Source: Luteitalea pratensis (lineage in GTDB: Bacteria > Acidobacteriota > Vicinamibacteria > Vicinamibacterales > Vicinamibacteraceae). From it: 64,000 bases of DNA. A program made the position numbers and the translations under genes. Location: assembly GCF_001618865.1 (NCBI RefSeq), contig NZ_CP015136.1, positions 2,701,001 through 2,765,000 of the forward strand, given 5' to 3'. The notes below the pieces were generated by a model, which had not been told where the DNA came from, searched no databases, and saw only the letters and a program-made list of their open reading frames with translations. Shown piece after piece: positions 44,156 to 52,535 of this stretch (within the stretch, counting starts at the first letter, position 1; each line of letters opens with the position of its first letter).

Positions 44156-45477
44156 GTCACCAGCTTTCCTCGGGTACGCGCTGTGATCGTGCCGTCAGCG
44201 AAGATCGTCTCGCCGCGTCGGATCGTGAGTGTGACCGCCCCGCGGCACGACATGCCCAGGTACGGACTCATCGGGTGCCGATGCAGGAACTGATCGAACA
44301 CGTGCGTCTCGTGGAGTGCGACCAGCGCGAGATCGGCGTCCATGCCGACGGCAACGGTGCCCTTGCGAGACAGTCCGAATCGCGCTGCGGGACGGGACGC
44401 GAGCAGCGACGCGACCCGCGTGAGTGGCAGGCCCCGTGCGTGGTGGCCGCACTCCAGCAGGACGGCCAGCGTGGCCTGCACACCGGCGATGCCGCCCCAT
44501 GCGCGGGCGAAGCCGCCACGCTTCCGCTCGGGTGGGGCCGGCGAATGGTCCGATCCGATCAGGTCGATGGTGCCGTCGAGCACCGCACGCCAGAGCGCGT
44601 CACGCTCCGAGGCGTCCCGGATGGGTGGCGCGCACTTGGCCGCGACGCCGATCCGCTCCACGTCCTCGGTCGTGAAGCACAGGTAGTGCGGGCAGGTTTC
44701 GATCGTCACGTCCACACCCCGCGCGCGAGCTTCGGCGGCGACGGCGACGCCGCGGCCGGAACTGACGTGCACGATGTGCAGCCGCGCGCCCGTCTCGCTG
44801 GCCAGCAGCGTCGCGCGTGCGATGGCCTCGACCTCGGCTATGACCGGACGCGAGGCCAGGACGTCGCGGACGCCGCAGCCATCACCCGAGAGCAGCCGCG
44901 CCGACAGCGCCGCGGTGATCTCCTGGCTCTCGGCGTGCACGGCCACTGGCAGCCCGAGCCGCGCCGCCTCGGTCATGCCCTCGAACAACGTGAGGTCGTC
45001 GGCTCTCGGGAATTCCGGCAGCCCGGAGTCCGCCATGAACGCCTTGAATCCCACCGCGCCCGCGTCGGCCAGGGCAGCCAGGTCGTCGCGGTTGCCGGGC
45101 ACCAGTCCACCCCACAGCGCGAAGTCGGTGATCGACGAGGCCGCCAGGGCGGTCTGCTTACGTGCGAACTCCTGGGCGTTGACCGTGCACGGTGTCGAGT
45201 TGAGCGGCATGTCCACGAACGCCGTGCCGCCGCCGGCCGCCAGGGCGCGGCTGCCCGTGCCGGAGCCTTCCCAATCGGTGCGCCCCGGCTCGTTGAAGTG
45301 CACGTGTGCGTCCACCACGCCGGGGAAGACATGCAGTCCGGTAGCATCGATCACCTCGCGACTCGCGCCCAGTTCCGGAGCGATCGCCTGGATCCGGCCG
45401 TCCTCGATCGTCAGGTCGGCTTGCAGCACGCCGTCGGGCGTGACGAGCAGGCCGCCGCGAATCACCACGTCATGCAC
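44143..45477 (-). CDS. allB: Allantoinase
   Basis: A 444-aa cyclic amidohydrolase converting allantoin to allantoate. The binuclear metal site is visible: VDAHVHFNEPGRTDWEG (His pair), the carboxylated Lys in AVGFKAFMADSG, His in VAVHAESQE and LHIVHVSSGRG, and Asp in IGSDHSPAPPERK. GTG 45477 is preferred, with a G-rich run upstream and homology from VHDVVIRGG; a TTG at 45495 would add six residues. It overlaps the allantoate amidohydrolase stop. Confidence 0.92.
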   Translation of the reverse strand: MHDVVIRGGLLVTPDGVLQADLTIEDGRIQAIAPELGASREVIDATGLHVFPGVVDAHVHFNEPGRTDWEGSGTGSRALAAGGGTAFVDMPLNSTPCTVNAQEFARKQTALAASSITDFALWGGLVPGNRDDLAALADAGAVGFKAFMADSGLPEFPRADDLTLFEGMTEAARLGLPVAVHAESQEITAALSARLLSGDGCGVRDVLASRPVIAEVEAIARATLLASETGARLHIVHVSSGRGVAVAAEARARGVDVTIETCPHYLCFTTEDVERIGVAAKCAPPIRDASERDALWRAVLDGTIDLIGSDHSPAPPERKRGGFARAWGGIAGVQATLAVLLECGHHARGLPLTRVASLLASRPAARFGLSRKGTVAVGMDADLALVALHETHVFDQFLHRHPMSPYLGMSCRGAVTLTIRRGETIFADGTITARTRGKLVTCTR

Positions 45478-46684
45478 GATCCCCCCACTGCGCAAGCCAG
45501 TGCACCCCGACCTCGAGGGCCGCGGCCACGTCGTCCTCCAGCACGCGCTCGTCGGGATGATGGCTGATCCCGCCGGGACTGCGCAGGAACAGCATCGCCG
45601 ACGGCACTCGTCGCGCGACGATCATGGCATCGTGTCCTGCGCCGCTGATCACGTGGTGCACCGGCCTGCCGGTCGCGGCGACGGCACGCGCGAGGGCGTC
45701 CGTGAGTTCAGGCGCCATGCGTACGGCAGCTTGATCGAGATGCTGCGCGTGTGAGAGTCCGAGCCCCCGCCGCTCCGCTATCGTCCTTGCGGTCGCGAGC
45801 ATGCCGTCGACTGCCTGTCGCCGCTGCGCATCGTCTGCGTGCCGCACATCGAGGCTGGCGACGACGCGACCGCTGATGGCGTTGGTCGCGTTGGGCGTCA
45901 GCTGCAACCGGCCGACGGTCGCGACAAGGCCTGGCGTCGCCACGGCCATCTGTTCCACCGAGGAGATCCACTCGGCCGCACCTGCAAGCGCATCGCGGCG
46001 TGACGCCATCGGCGTGGTGCCTGCGTGGTTGCAGCGGCCCGTGAACGCGAGTTCGACACGTGACTGGCCAGCAATCGCGTCCACCACGCCGAGGGGAGCC
46101 GCCAACAGGTCGAGGACGGGCCCCTGCTCGATGTGGAACTCGAGGTATGCGAGCGCAGCCGGAGAGACCTGCGCGTTGGCGATCTCGTGAGGATTCAGGC
46201 CATGGGCCTGCAGCGCCTCCCGGACCGACACCCCATGCGCGTCCGTGCAGGCCAGCAATTGCGCGGCATCCCCGACCAGCGCCCGGCTGCCGATGAATGG
46301 CACGCCGAAGCGCACGCCTTCCTCTTCCGAGAAGCCGACCACTTCGATGTCGACTGGCAGTACGCGGTCGGCGAGTAGTTGCACGAGGGTGATGCCGAGC
46401 ACCACACCAAGGACCCCGTCGTACGGGCCCGCGTCCGGCACCGTGTCCAGGTGGGAGCCGATGATCACGGCTGGGCGCTCGCCCGTCCTGCCGCGCAGGT
46501 TGCCGGCCTCGTCGATGCGGACCGACATGCCCAGCGTTTCCATCCAGGTGCGCAGGTCGTCGCATACGTCGCCCATCGGTGGTGACAGGAACGTCCGGGT
46601 CGTTCGCCCGGGATCCTCGGTTCGAGTCGCGATCCACTGGCAGCGTTTGATCGCGGCCCTGGCCGCATCGCCGTACGGGTGCAT
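45470..46684 (-). CDS. allC: Allantoate amidohydrolase
   Basis: A 404-aa M20-type metallohydrolase converting allantoate to ureidoglycine, CO2 and NH3. Motifs: GSHLDTVPDAGPYDGVLG, GFSEEEGVRFGVPFIGSRAL, EFHIEQGPVLD and GAGHDAMIVARRVPSAMLF, all in family order. It is a paralogue of the ureidoglycolate hydrolase at the other end of the operon. The start at 46684 abuts the stop of HIU hydrolase (46684), another coupled junction. Confidence 0.9.
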   Translation of the reverse strand: MHPYGDAARAAIKRCQWIATRTEDPGRTTRTFLSPPMGDVCDDLRTWMETLGMSVRIDEAGNLRGRTGERPAVIIGSHLDTVPDAGPYDGVLGVVLGITLVQLLADRVLPVDIEVVGFSEEEGVRFGVPFIGSRALVGDAAQLLACTDAHGVSVREALQAHGLNPHEIANAQVSPAALAYLEFHIEQGPVLDLLAAPLGVVDAIAGQSRVELAFTGRCNHAGTTPMASRRDALAGAAEWISSVEQMAVATPGLVATVGRLQLTPNATNAISGRVVASLDVRHADDAQRRQAVDGMLATARTIAERRGLGLSHAQHLDQAAVRMAPELTDALARAVAATGRPVHHVISGAGHDAMIVARRVPSAMLFLRSPGGISHHPDERVLEDDVAAALEVGVHWLAQWGDRA

Positions 46685-47037
46685 CAGGAGCCCCGGTATG
46701 TGCTGTACCCGTAGGGCGAGAGCAGCAGCGGCACGTGGTAGGCGGCGGTGGCCGACGCGATCCCGAAGCGGATCACGATCTCGTCGAGGAACGGGAGTTC
46801 ACCGAGGTCCACACCGCGATCGCGCAGGTAGCGGCCGGCGTGGAAGGTGAGTTCGTAGACACCGGTTGGCATGGTCTCGCCAGCCAGGAGCGGCTCGCTG
46901 GTGCGGCCGTCGGCGTTGGTCGTCGCCGTCGCAACATGCGTGCGACCGTCTGCGTCGAGGCGGTGCAGGTCGATGCGGACGCCGGCGGCGGGAACGCCAT
47001 GAGCCGTGTCCAGGACGTGCGTCGAGAGCCTGGCCAT
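46684..47037 (-). CDS. uraH: 5-hydroxyisourate hydrolase (transthyretin-related)
   Basis: A 117-aa enzyme hydrolysing 5-hydroxyisourate to OHCU. The N-terminal STHVLDTAHGVPAAG carries the catalytic His, and the diagnostic C-terminal YRGS (STYRGS) is intact. The protein lacks a signal peptide. It follows uricase with a 1-nt gap. Confidence 0.95.
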   Translation of the reverse strand: MARLSTHVLDTAHGVPAAGVRIDLHRLDADGRTHVATATTNADGRTSEPLLAGETMPTGVYELTFHAGRYLRDRGVDLGELPFLDEIVIRFGIASATAAYHVPLLLSPYGYSTYRGS

Positions 47038-47038
47038 G

Positions 47039-47947
47039 TCAGCGTCGCAAGCTCAGGCCGAGGCAGCCATACGGCGGACGCGCGTCGGTGTACACGCCGA
47101 TCGCCTCGCCACGTTCGGTCACGGTGTCCCAGGTGCGATTGTTGGCCTCGAGGTGTACCTGCGCGATGGCCGGGAATTCGGCGAGCATGCGCATGCCGAG
47201 CGCGTAAATGATCTGCTGGATGCTGCCGGACTCGAACGCATCGAACACGTCATGGGTCAGGCGAGCCACCGCACGGGTTGTCGCTCCATCGGTCAGGGCG
47301 TCGCCGGGTTGCACGTACTGCCATTCCAGGTCGAGCCACATGTGCAGGGGGCGATTGGTGATCTCCGGCAGCGTCGTGTACTCGTCGCGCACGAAGCCCT
47401 TGAACGCGCTGCCGCCGAGGCGCAGCAACCGGAACCCCCTGATGCCCGAGGTGGCCTCGAGACACGCAGCACGCGTCACCTCGACGCGAGCCATCGCCCG
47501 CTCTGGGCCCGCGGGAGAAAAGGTCCATGCTCCGCGGGCGGCGTAGGGCACATCCGTGGCCGACACCTGCACGCCCTCCACCTGGGGATAGCGCGCGAGG
47601 AACTTCTCGGCAAGAAACAGGCAGTACTGTTCGAGATCGTTGCCGTCGAAGTCGAGGGTCTCGCGCTGGATGAAGTTCTTCATCGAGTCGGTCGCGACGA
47701 GGTCCGTGTTGTCGCCGGTCGTGTAGGTCGGCCAGAACGCGTCTCCGTACACGAGCATTGTCACGTTGGCGCCAAAGACCGCGCTGGTGCCCTCGGGCAC
47801 GCGCCCATCGCGATGCAGGCGGTACGCGGTGACATCGGCCTTGCCATAGTAGTTGCGCTTCCAGCCACTCGCGAATCGTTCCACGCCCACCTCGTATGCC
47901 GGGCCGCAAGGCCGGCGCGACTGCGCTGCCGCGTCGACACGTTGCAC
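47039..47947 (-). CDS. Urate oxidase (cofactor-independent uricase)
   Basis: A ~302-aa uricase that oxidises urate to 5-hydroxyisourate. Family motifs: GWKRNYYGKADVTAYRLHRD near the N-terminus, TGDNTDLVATDSMKNFI (the Thr of the catalytic Lys-Thr pair), LPEITNRPLHMWLDLEWQY, and NNRTWDTVTER with the C-terminal RPPYGCLGLSLR. No ATG lies at the expected place. GTG 47947 gives a normal length; another in-frame GTG lies ~50 nt further in. A longer open frame upstream is antisense to uraD. First gene of the minus-strand urate operon. Confidence 0.88.
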   Translation of the reverse strand: MQRVDAAAQSRRPCGPAYEVGVERFASGWKRNYYGKADVTAYRLHRDGRVPEGTSAVFGANVTMLVYGDAFWPTYTTGDNTDLVATDSMKNFIQRETLDFDGNDLEQYCLFLAEKFLARYPQVEGVQVSATDVPYAARGAWTFSPAGPERAMARVEVTRAACLEATSGIRGFRLLRLGGSAFKGFVRDEYTTLPEITNRPLHMWLDLEWQYVQPGDALTDGATTRAVARLTHDVFDAFESGSIQQIIYALGMRMLAEFPAIAQVHLEANNRTWDTVTERGEAIGVYTDARPPYGCLGLSLRR

Positions 47948-48002
47948 GTCGTGCGGCCGTGCCGACAGGGTACCGCACGAGGGCGGGGTACCATCGGCGG
48001 CG
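47948..48002. promoter_or_regulatory. Short divergent promoter region of the urate cluster
   Basis: Only about 55 bp separate the uricase and uraD starts. It contains two GGGTACC copies spaced 18 bp apart (47968-47974 and 47986-47992) and the inverted pair GTGCGG/CCGCAC (47951-47956, 47973-47978). A shared operator for a urate-responsive regulator could sit here; no such regulator gene is in the window. Confidence 0.35.
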
Positions 48003-48494
48003 ATGACGATGGAGGAGATCAACCGGCTGGATCTGGCCGGGTTCGTCGCGGCCGTCGGACCGGTCTTCGAGCACTCGCCGTGGGTGGCCGCGCGGGCCTG
48101 GCCGCATCGCCCGTTTGCCGACCTGCCCGCGATGTACGACGCCATGACCCGGCAGGTCCTCGACGCGTCACGAGACGAGCAACTTGCCCTCCTGAGGGCG
48201 CATCCCGATCTGGGTACGCGTGCCCGGATGAGCGTGGCGTCCGAGGGCGAACAGGCTGGTGCTGGTCTGGACCGCCTGACGGCGGTGCAATACGACCGCC
48301 TTCGCGCAGCGAACGCGCGGTACCACGACCGCTTCGGGTTCCCTTTCCTGTTTGCGGTCAAGGGCAGCACCGCGTCGGACATCCTCGCTGCGCTGGAGGC
48401 GCGCGTGGACGGCGCGTGGGATGCCGAGTTCGAGACTGCCCTGGAACAGGTGTTCAGGATCGCGAGGTTCCGGCTGCAGGAGATCGTGCCCTAG
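48003..48494 (+). CDS. uraD: OHCU decarboxylase
   Basis: A 163-aa enzyme that decarboxylates 2-oxo-4-hydroxy-4-carboxy-5-ureidoimidazoline to S-allantoin. VGPVFEHSPWVAARAW is the conserved start region with the catalytic-type His, and LLRAHPDLGTRAR and YHDRFGFPFLFAVKG are hallmark motifs. It is the only plus-strand gene of the pathway, divergent from the uricase operon. A strong hairpin follows its stop by 3 nt. Confidence 0.93.
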   Translation: MTMEEINRLDLAGFVAAVGPVFEHSPWVAARAWPHRPFADLPAMYDAMTRQVLDASRDEQLALLRAHPDLGTRARMSVASEGEQAGAGLDRLTAVQYDRLRAANARYHDRFGFPFLFAVKGSTASDILAALEARVDGAWDAEFETALEQVFRIARFRLQEIVP

Positions 48495-48497
48495 GTA

Positions 48498-48531
48498 ATC
48501 GCGATGTCGGGTTTGTTGCCGGCATCGCGAT
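48498..48531 (+). terminator. Hairpin terminator after uraD
   Basis: ATCGCGATG (48498-48506) pairs with CATCGCGAT (48523-48531), and the stem extends inward through CGG/CCG, giving about 12-13 bp with a T-rich loop. No strong T-tract follows. Confidence 0.6.
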
Positions 48532-48577
48532 CTTCAGGGGTAGGAGGGTGGGCGCCTATCGCGTCCCCGACGCCATC

Positions 48578-49144
48578 ATGATCTGGAAACATTCCGCTGC
48601 AGCGATCCTTGCCGTACTCGCGCACACGTCGATCGCCCATGCCCAGGGGGCCGTTCCTGGCGGGCTCGAGGTACCCGCCGGTCACGCGCCATTCCTCACC
48701 GCCCATGCCGAGGGCACCCAGAACTACGTCTGCGTGCTGGCGCCGGACGGCTTCGGCTGGCAGTTCCACGGCCCACAGGCAACGCTCGCCAACGACGCGA
48801 TGACCCAGGTCGCGACGCACTTTCTCAGTCCCAATCCGATCGAGGGCGGCGCCGCTCGCGCGACCTGGCAACACTCGGCCGACACCAGCCGGGTCTGGGC
48901 CGTGGCCATTGCGAACTCGACCGATGCCGCGTTTGTGGCCCCGGGAGCGATCCCCTGGTTGCTCCTGAAGGTGGTGGGGCAGCAGGGTGGCCCGGGTGGA
49001 GGCACGACGTTGTCCGGCGCCCTCTTCATCCAACGCACCAACACCGCGGGCGGGCAGGCGCCGCCGACTGGCTGCAAGACGGCGCAGGACGTCGGCCGCA
49101 AGGCGCTCGTTCCGTACGAGGCCGATTACGTGTTCTACCAGTAG
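48578..49144 (+). CDS. Exported DUF3455 family protein
   Basis: A 188-aa protein with a signal peptide (IWKHSAAAILAVLAHTSIAHA). The mature part has EVPAGHAPFLTAHAEGTQNY, then PDGFGWQFHGPQATL, THFLSP, IPWLLLKV and the ending VPYEADYVFY, which match DUF3455. Function is unknown for the family. ATG 48578 is chosen by signal peptide placement. It stands alone and is followed by a terminator-like hairpin. Confidence 0.82.
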   Translation: MIWKHSAAAILAVLAHTSIAHAQGAVPGGLEVPAGHAPFLTAHAEGTQNYVCVLAPDGFGWQFHGPQATLANDAMTQVATHFLSPNPIEGGAARATWQHSADTSRVWAVAIANSTDAAFVAPGAIPWLLLKVVGQQGGPGGGTTLSGALFIQRTNTAGGQAPPTGCKTAQDVGRKALVPYEADYVFYQ

Positions 49145-49196
49145 CTGGTCGGAGGCTTTGCGCCACAAGGTCTGACGGACGCAGTCGGTCACCCGG

Positions 49197-49221
49197 GGCC
49201 CGGTGCAGGAAGCACCGGGCC
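49197..49221 (+). terminator. Terminator hairpin after the DUF3455 gene
   Basis: GGCCCGGTGC and GCACCGGGCC form a perfect 10-bp stem with a 5-nt loop (AGGAA), 53 nt after the stop codon. Downstream DNA is TC-rich but lacks a true T-run. Confidence 0.6.
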
Positions 49222-49413
49222 TCTGCGTCTCTGCTCGACCGCCGCTTCGCCATCGAGCGGCCGTATGTAAGATGCGCGTCGATATTTCGACGGTGAGCAC
49301 CGCCGAACGTGTTCCCAGGCCAGAAAGTATCTTGCGCGAGGATTGGCCCTTCTCGTGCATTGACGCGACCGACGCCTGCGCCCATGCGCGTGCGCCTTCC
49401 GGAGTCGCGTCCC

Positions 49414-52140
49414 ATGTTTCATCGCTCTTCGTGGCCCGCGGCCACCGCCCTGCCGGGCCTGGTCGCGACCGTGCTCCTGCTGTCTGCGACCGCGGCCTTC
49501 GCCGAACCGGTCTCACCTGCTCCGGCGTTGCCCGCCGTGGTCGGCAGCGTGATCAATGTTTCGACCGAGTCGCAGCTGCAGGCCGCCATGGCCCAACTGC
49601 GATCCGATACGACGATCGTCCTTGCCCCGGGCACGTATCGCCTGACGCGCACGCTGTATATCCACGGCACCTTCAGCAACGTCGGTATCCGCGGCGCCAC
49701 CAACAATCCGGACGATGTGGCCATCGTCGGCGCCGGGATGACCAACGCGTCATATGGCAACGTCCCGTACGGCATATGGACCGGTGGCGACGTGCAGGCC
49801 ATCACCATCGCCAACCTGACGATTCGCGACTTCTATTTTCACGACATCATCTTCAATGCGGGCACCCAGCGTCCTCTCATACACAATGTGCATCTGATCG
49901 ATTCCGGGGAGCAATTCGTCAAGTCCAACCCGGACGGACAGGGCGGCGGCGTGGACGGCGGCGTGCTGCAGTACTCGACGATCGAATTCACCAACCGCGG
50001 ACGCGACGACTACCCCAAGGGGATCGACATTCACACGGCAACCGGCTGGCACGTCCGCCACAATCTGTTCCGCAATCTGCGCGCGCCTGGCACCACTCAG
50101 CTCATCGGTCCTGCCGTGCTCGTGTGGAATGGCTCGAGTGAGACAACGGTGGAGGGCAACACCTTCATCAACTGCCAGCGCGAGATCATGTTCGGCGTGA
50201 ACGACCGCACGCCCGACGAACACACCGGCGGTGTCATTCGCAACAACATGATCTACCGCGATCCTGGAATCTTCAGTGACGTGGGTATCGCCGTATTCGA
50301 CTCGCCGGACAAGCGGGTGCTCCACAACACGATTCTGATCTCGGACAACTATCCCAACGCCATCGAATACCGGTATCCCAGCGCGGTGAACGTCTACATC
50401 GCGAACAACCTCGTCGACGGCACGATCCGTCAGCGCGACGGCGCACAGGCGGTGCTCCACAACAACGTGCTGACAGCGAACGCAGACATGTTCGTGGCGC
50501 CGGCGGCCGGCAACCTTCACGTTCGCGCCAACGCCGTCGCCGCGATCGACGCGGGGACGGTGGCCGCCGGCACGGCGAGTGACTGGGACGGCGAGGCGCG
50601 GCCCGAGGGCGCTGCGCCGGATGTCGGTGCGGACGAGTTCACGACGACCGTGACGGCGCCGCCCACGTCTCCGCCAGTGCCGCCCGAGGGCTGGACCAAC
50701 GTCGCGGCGGCCAGTGCGGGCGCCACGGCCTCGGCGTCGACGACCTATCCCGGTTACGGCCCCGCCGGAGCGATCAACGGCGACCGTCGAGGCGCCAACT
50801 GGGGCGCGGGCACCGGCTGGAACGACGCCACGCCGGGCAGCTTCCCCGACTGGCTGCAGGTCGATTTCGCGGGCCCCAAGACCATCAGCGAGGTCCGCGT
50901 CTTCAGCGTCCAGGACAACTACACCAAGCCGCTCGAGCCGACCGCGGCGCAAACCTTCAGCCTGTACGGCCTCACCAGCTTCACCCTGCAGTACTGGGAT
51001 GGCGCGCAGTGGCTGACCGTGCCCGGCGGCACGATCACCGGCAACCAGCACGTCTGGCGCACGGTCACGTTCCCGGCCATCAGTACCTCCCGGATCCGGA
51101 TCGTGACCACCGGCGCCAGCGACAGCTACAGCCGCCTCGTCGAGGTCGAAGCCTATGCGGCCGCGCCGGCGGTCCCGTCTGGCGTCAACGTCGCGGCGGC
51201 CAGTGCGGGCGCCACGGCCTCGGCGTCGACGACCTATCCCGGCTACGGCCCCGCCGGAGCGATCAACGGCGACCGTCGAGGCGCCAACTGGGGCGCGGGC
51301 GCCGGCTGGAACGACGCCACGCCGGGCAGCTTCCCCGACTGGCTGCAGGTCGATTTCGCGGGCACCAGGACCATCAGCGAAGTCCGCCTCTTCAGCGTCC
51401 AGGACAACTACAGCAATCCGGTCGAGCCGACCACCACGCAGACCTTCAGCCTGTACGGCATCACCAGCTTCACCGTGCAGTACTGGGATGGCGCGCAGTG
51501 GCTGACCGTCCCCGGCGGCGCCATCACCGGCAACCAGCACGTCTGGCGCACGGTCACGTTCCCGGCCATCAGTACCTCGCGGATCCGGATCGTGATCACC
51601 GGCACCAGCGACAGCTACAGCCGCCTCACCCAGGTCGAGGCCTATGAGACCGTCGCGCCAGTGGTTCCGTCGGGCAGCAATGTCGCGGCGGCCAGTGCGG
51701 GCGCCACGGCATCGGCGTCGACGACCTATCCCGGCTACGGCCCCGCCGGAGCGATCAACGGCGACCGTCGAGGCGCCAACTGGGGCGCGGGCACCGGCTG
51801 GAACGACGCCACGCCGGGCGGCTTCCCCGACTGGCTGCAGGTCGATTTCGCCGGCCCCCGGACCATTAGCGAGGTCCGCGTCTTCAGCGTCCAGGACAAC
51901 TACAGCAATCCGCTCGAGCCGACCGCGACGCAAACCTTCAGCCTGTACGGCCTCACCAGCTTCACCCTCCAGTACTGGGATGGCGCGCAGTGGCTGACCG
52001 TGCCCGGCGGCACGATCACCGGCAACCAGCACGTCTGGCGCACGGTCACGTTCCCGGCCGTCAGCACCGCCCGGATCCGGATCGTGACCACCGGCGCCAG
52101 CGACAGCTACAGCCGCCTCGTCGAGGTCGAAGCCTACTGA
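49414..52140 (+). CDS. Secreted right-handed beta-helix protein with three discoidin (F5/8 type C) repeats
   Basis: A 908-aa exported protein. GGAG lies 9 nt before ATG 49414 (ATG 49384 also in frame), and the signal peptide ends at TAAFA. Residues ~30-415 form a pectate-lyase-like parallel beta-helix (VLAPGTYRLTRTLYIHGTFS, NTFINCQREI, NNMIYRDPGIFSD). Three galactose-binding-like discoidin modules follow, starting near residues 429, 592 and 756. They are almost identical at DNA level (periods 489 and 492 bp). Likely a polysaccharide lyase or adhesin acting on surface or plant glycans; catalytic residues cannot be assigned by eye. A small hairpin CGTCGA/TCGACG lies at 49277-49292 upstream. Confidence 0.85.
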   Translation: MFHRSSWPAATALPGLVATVLLLSATAAFAEPVSPAPALPAVVGSVINVSTESQLQAAMAQLRSDTTIVLAPGTYRLTRTLYIHGTFSNVGIRGATNNPDDVAIVGAGMTNASYGNVPYGIWTGGDVQAITIANLTIRDFYFHDIIFNAGTQRPLIHNVHLIDSGEQFVKSNPDGQGGGVDGGVLQYSTIEFTNRGRDDYPKGIDIHTATGWHVRHNLFRNLRAPGTTQLIGPAVLVWNGSSETTVEGNTFINCQREIMFGVNDRTPDEHTGGVIRNNMIYRDPGIFSDVGIAVFDSPDKRVLHNTILISDNYPNAIEYRYPSAVNVYIANNLVDGTIRQRDGAQAVLHNNVLTANADMFVAPAAGNLHVRANAVAAIDAGTVAAGTASDWDGEARPEGAAPDVGADEFTTTVTAPPTSPPVPPEGWTNVAAASAGATASASTTYPGYGPAGAINGDRRGANWGAGTGWNDATPGSFPDWLQVDFAGPKTISEVRVFSVQDNYTKPLEPTAAQTFSLYGLTSFTLQYWDGAQWLTVPGGTITGNQHVWRTVTFPAISTSRIRIVTTGASDSYSRLVEVEAYAAAPAVPSGVNVAAASAGATASASTTYPGYGPAGAINGDRRGANWGAGAGWNDATPGSFPDWLQVDFAGTRTISEVRLFSVQDNYSNPVEPTTTQTFSLYGITSFTVQYWDGAQWLTVPGGAITGNQHVWRTVTFPAISTSRIRIVITGTSDSYSRLTQVEAYETVAPVVPSGSNVAAASAGATASASTTYPGYGPAGAINGDRRGANWGAGTGWNDATPGGFPDWLQVDFAGPRTISEVRVFSVQDNYSNPLEPTATQTFSLYGLTSFTLQYWDGAQWLTVPGGTITGNQHVWRTVTFPAVSTARIRIVTTGASDSYSRLVEVEAY
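50698..52137 (+). repeat. Three ~490-bp near-identical tandem discoidin-coding repeats
   Basis: Units begin at 50698, 51187 and 51679. Long stretches are base-identical, including silent positions (e.g. the segments starting GTCGCGGCGGCCAGTGCGGG). Differences are mostly point changes, with the first and third units sharing more than either with the second in places. This points to recent duplication or ongoing gene conversion. Confidence 0.85.
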
Positions 52141-52535
52141 CTTTCGGAGCACCTCCAGGTACGGGCGGGCTTGCTCTGCAGCTCCACAGGAACTGCCTGG
52201 ATGAGGCTTCGACCTCGACTGTACTTTACCCGGACCAGCACATGAGATAGCCGCCAGATCACCTCATCTGACATGCAATGCAGCTCGGCATTAGTGGGTG
52301 ACCCGCAAGGATCGCCTGTTCTCGTGTATGTAAAAACTGCTCGTGTGGCTGACTTCTGGGGGGCAACCAGCACTTCTCGCCTGAAGCCGTCGAGAGCCGC
52401 GGCGCGTTCTTGTGCTGGTCTTTACGGAACACATGCGACGCGAACGTCGTTCGTTTACTGTCGGTCCGGACTACGTGTGCCGGCTGGCCCCGTTGTTGCA
52501 ACCGCACGGTGCGCCGAGCAACGCGGCGCGACGCC
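52141..52535. other. Gene-poor intergenic region of lower GC
   Basis: About 395 bp with no supported gene, no dispersed palindrome and no clear terminator. Bases 52200-52350 are noticeably less GC-rich than flanking genes (e.g. GTATGTAAAAACTG). It may be a degraded insertion or carry the promoter of the ABC exporter/glucan-synthase operon. Confidence 0.3.

Noticed and set aside
47006-48577. Long plus-strand frame leading into the DUF3455 gene
   Set aside because: It runs antisense through uricase and out of frame through uraD. The true start is ATG 48578 with a signal peptide.
49750-52152. 800-codon open frame on the minus strand
   Set aside because: It is antisense to the beta-helix/discoidin gene. 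Its repetitive Arg/Ala/Gly-rich translation simply mirrors the three tandem modules, with no family resemblance.
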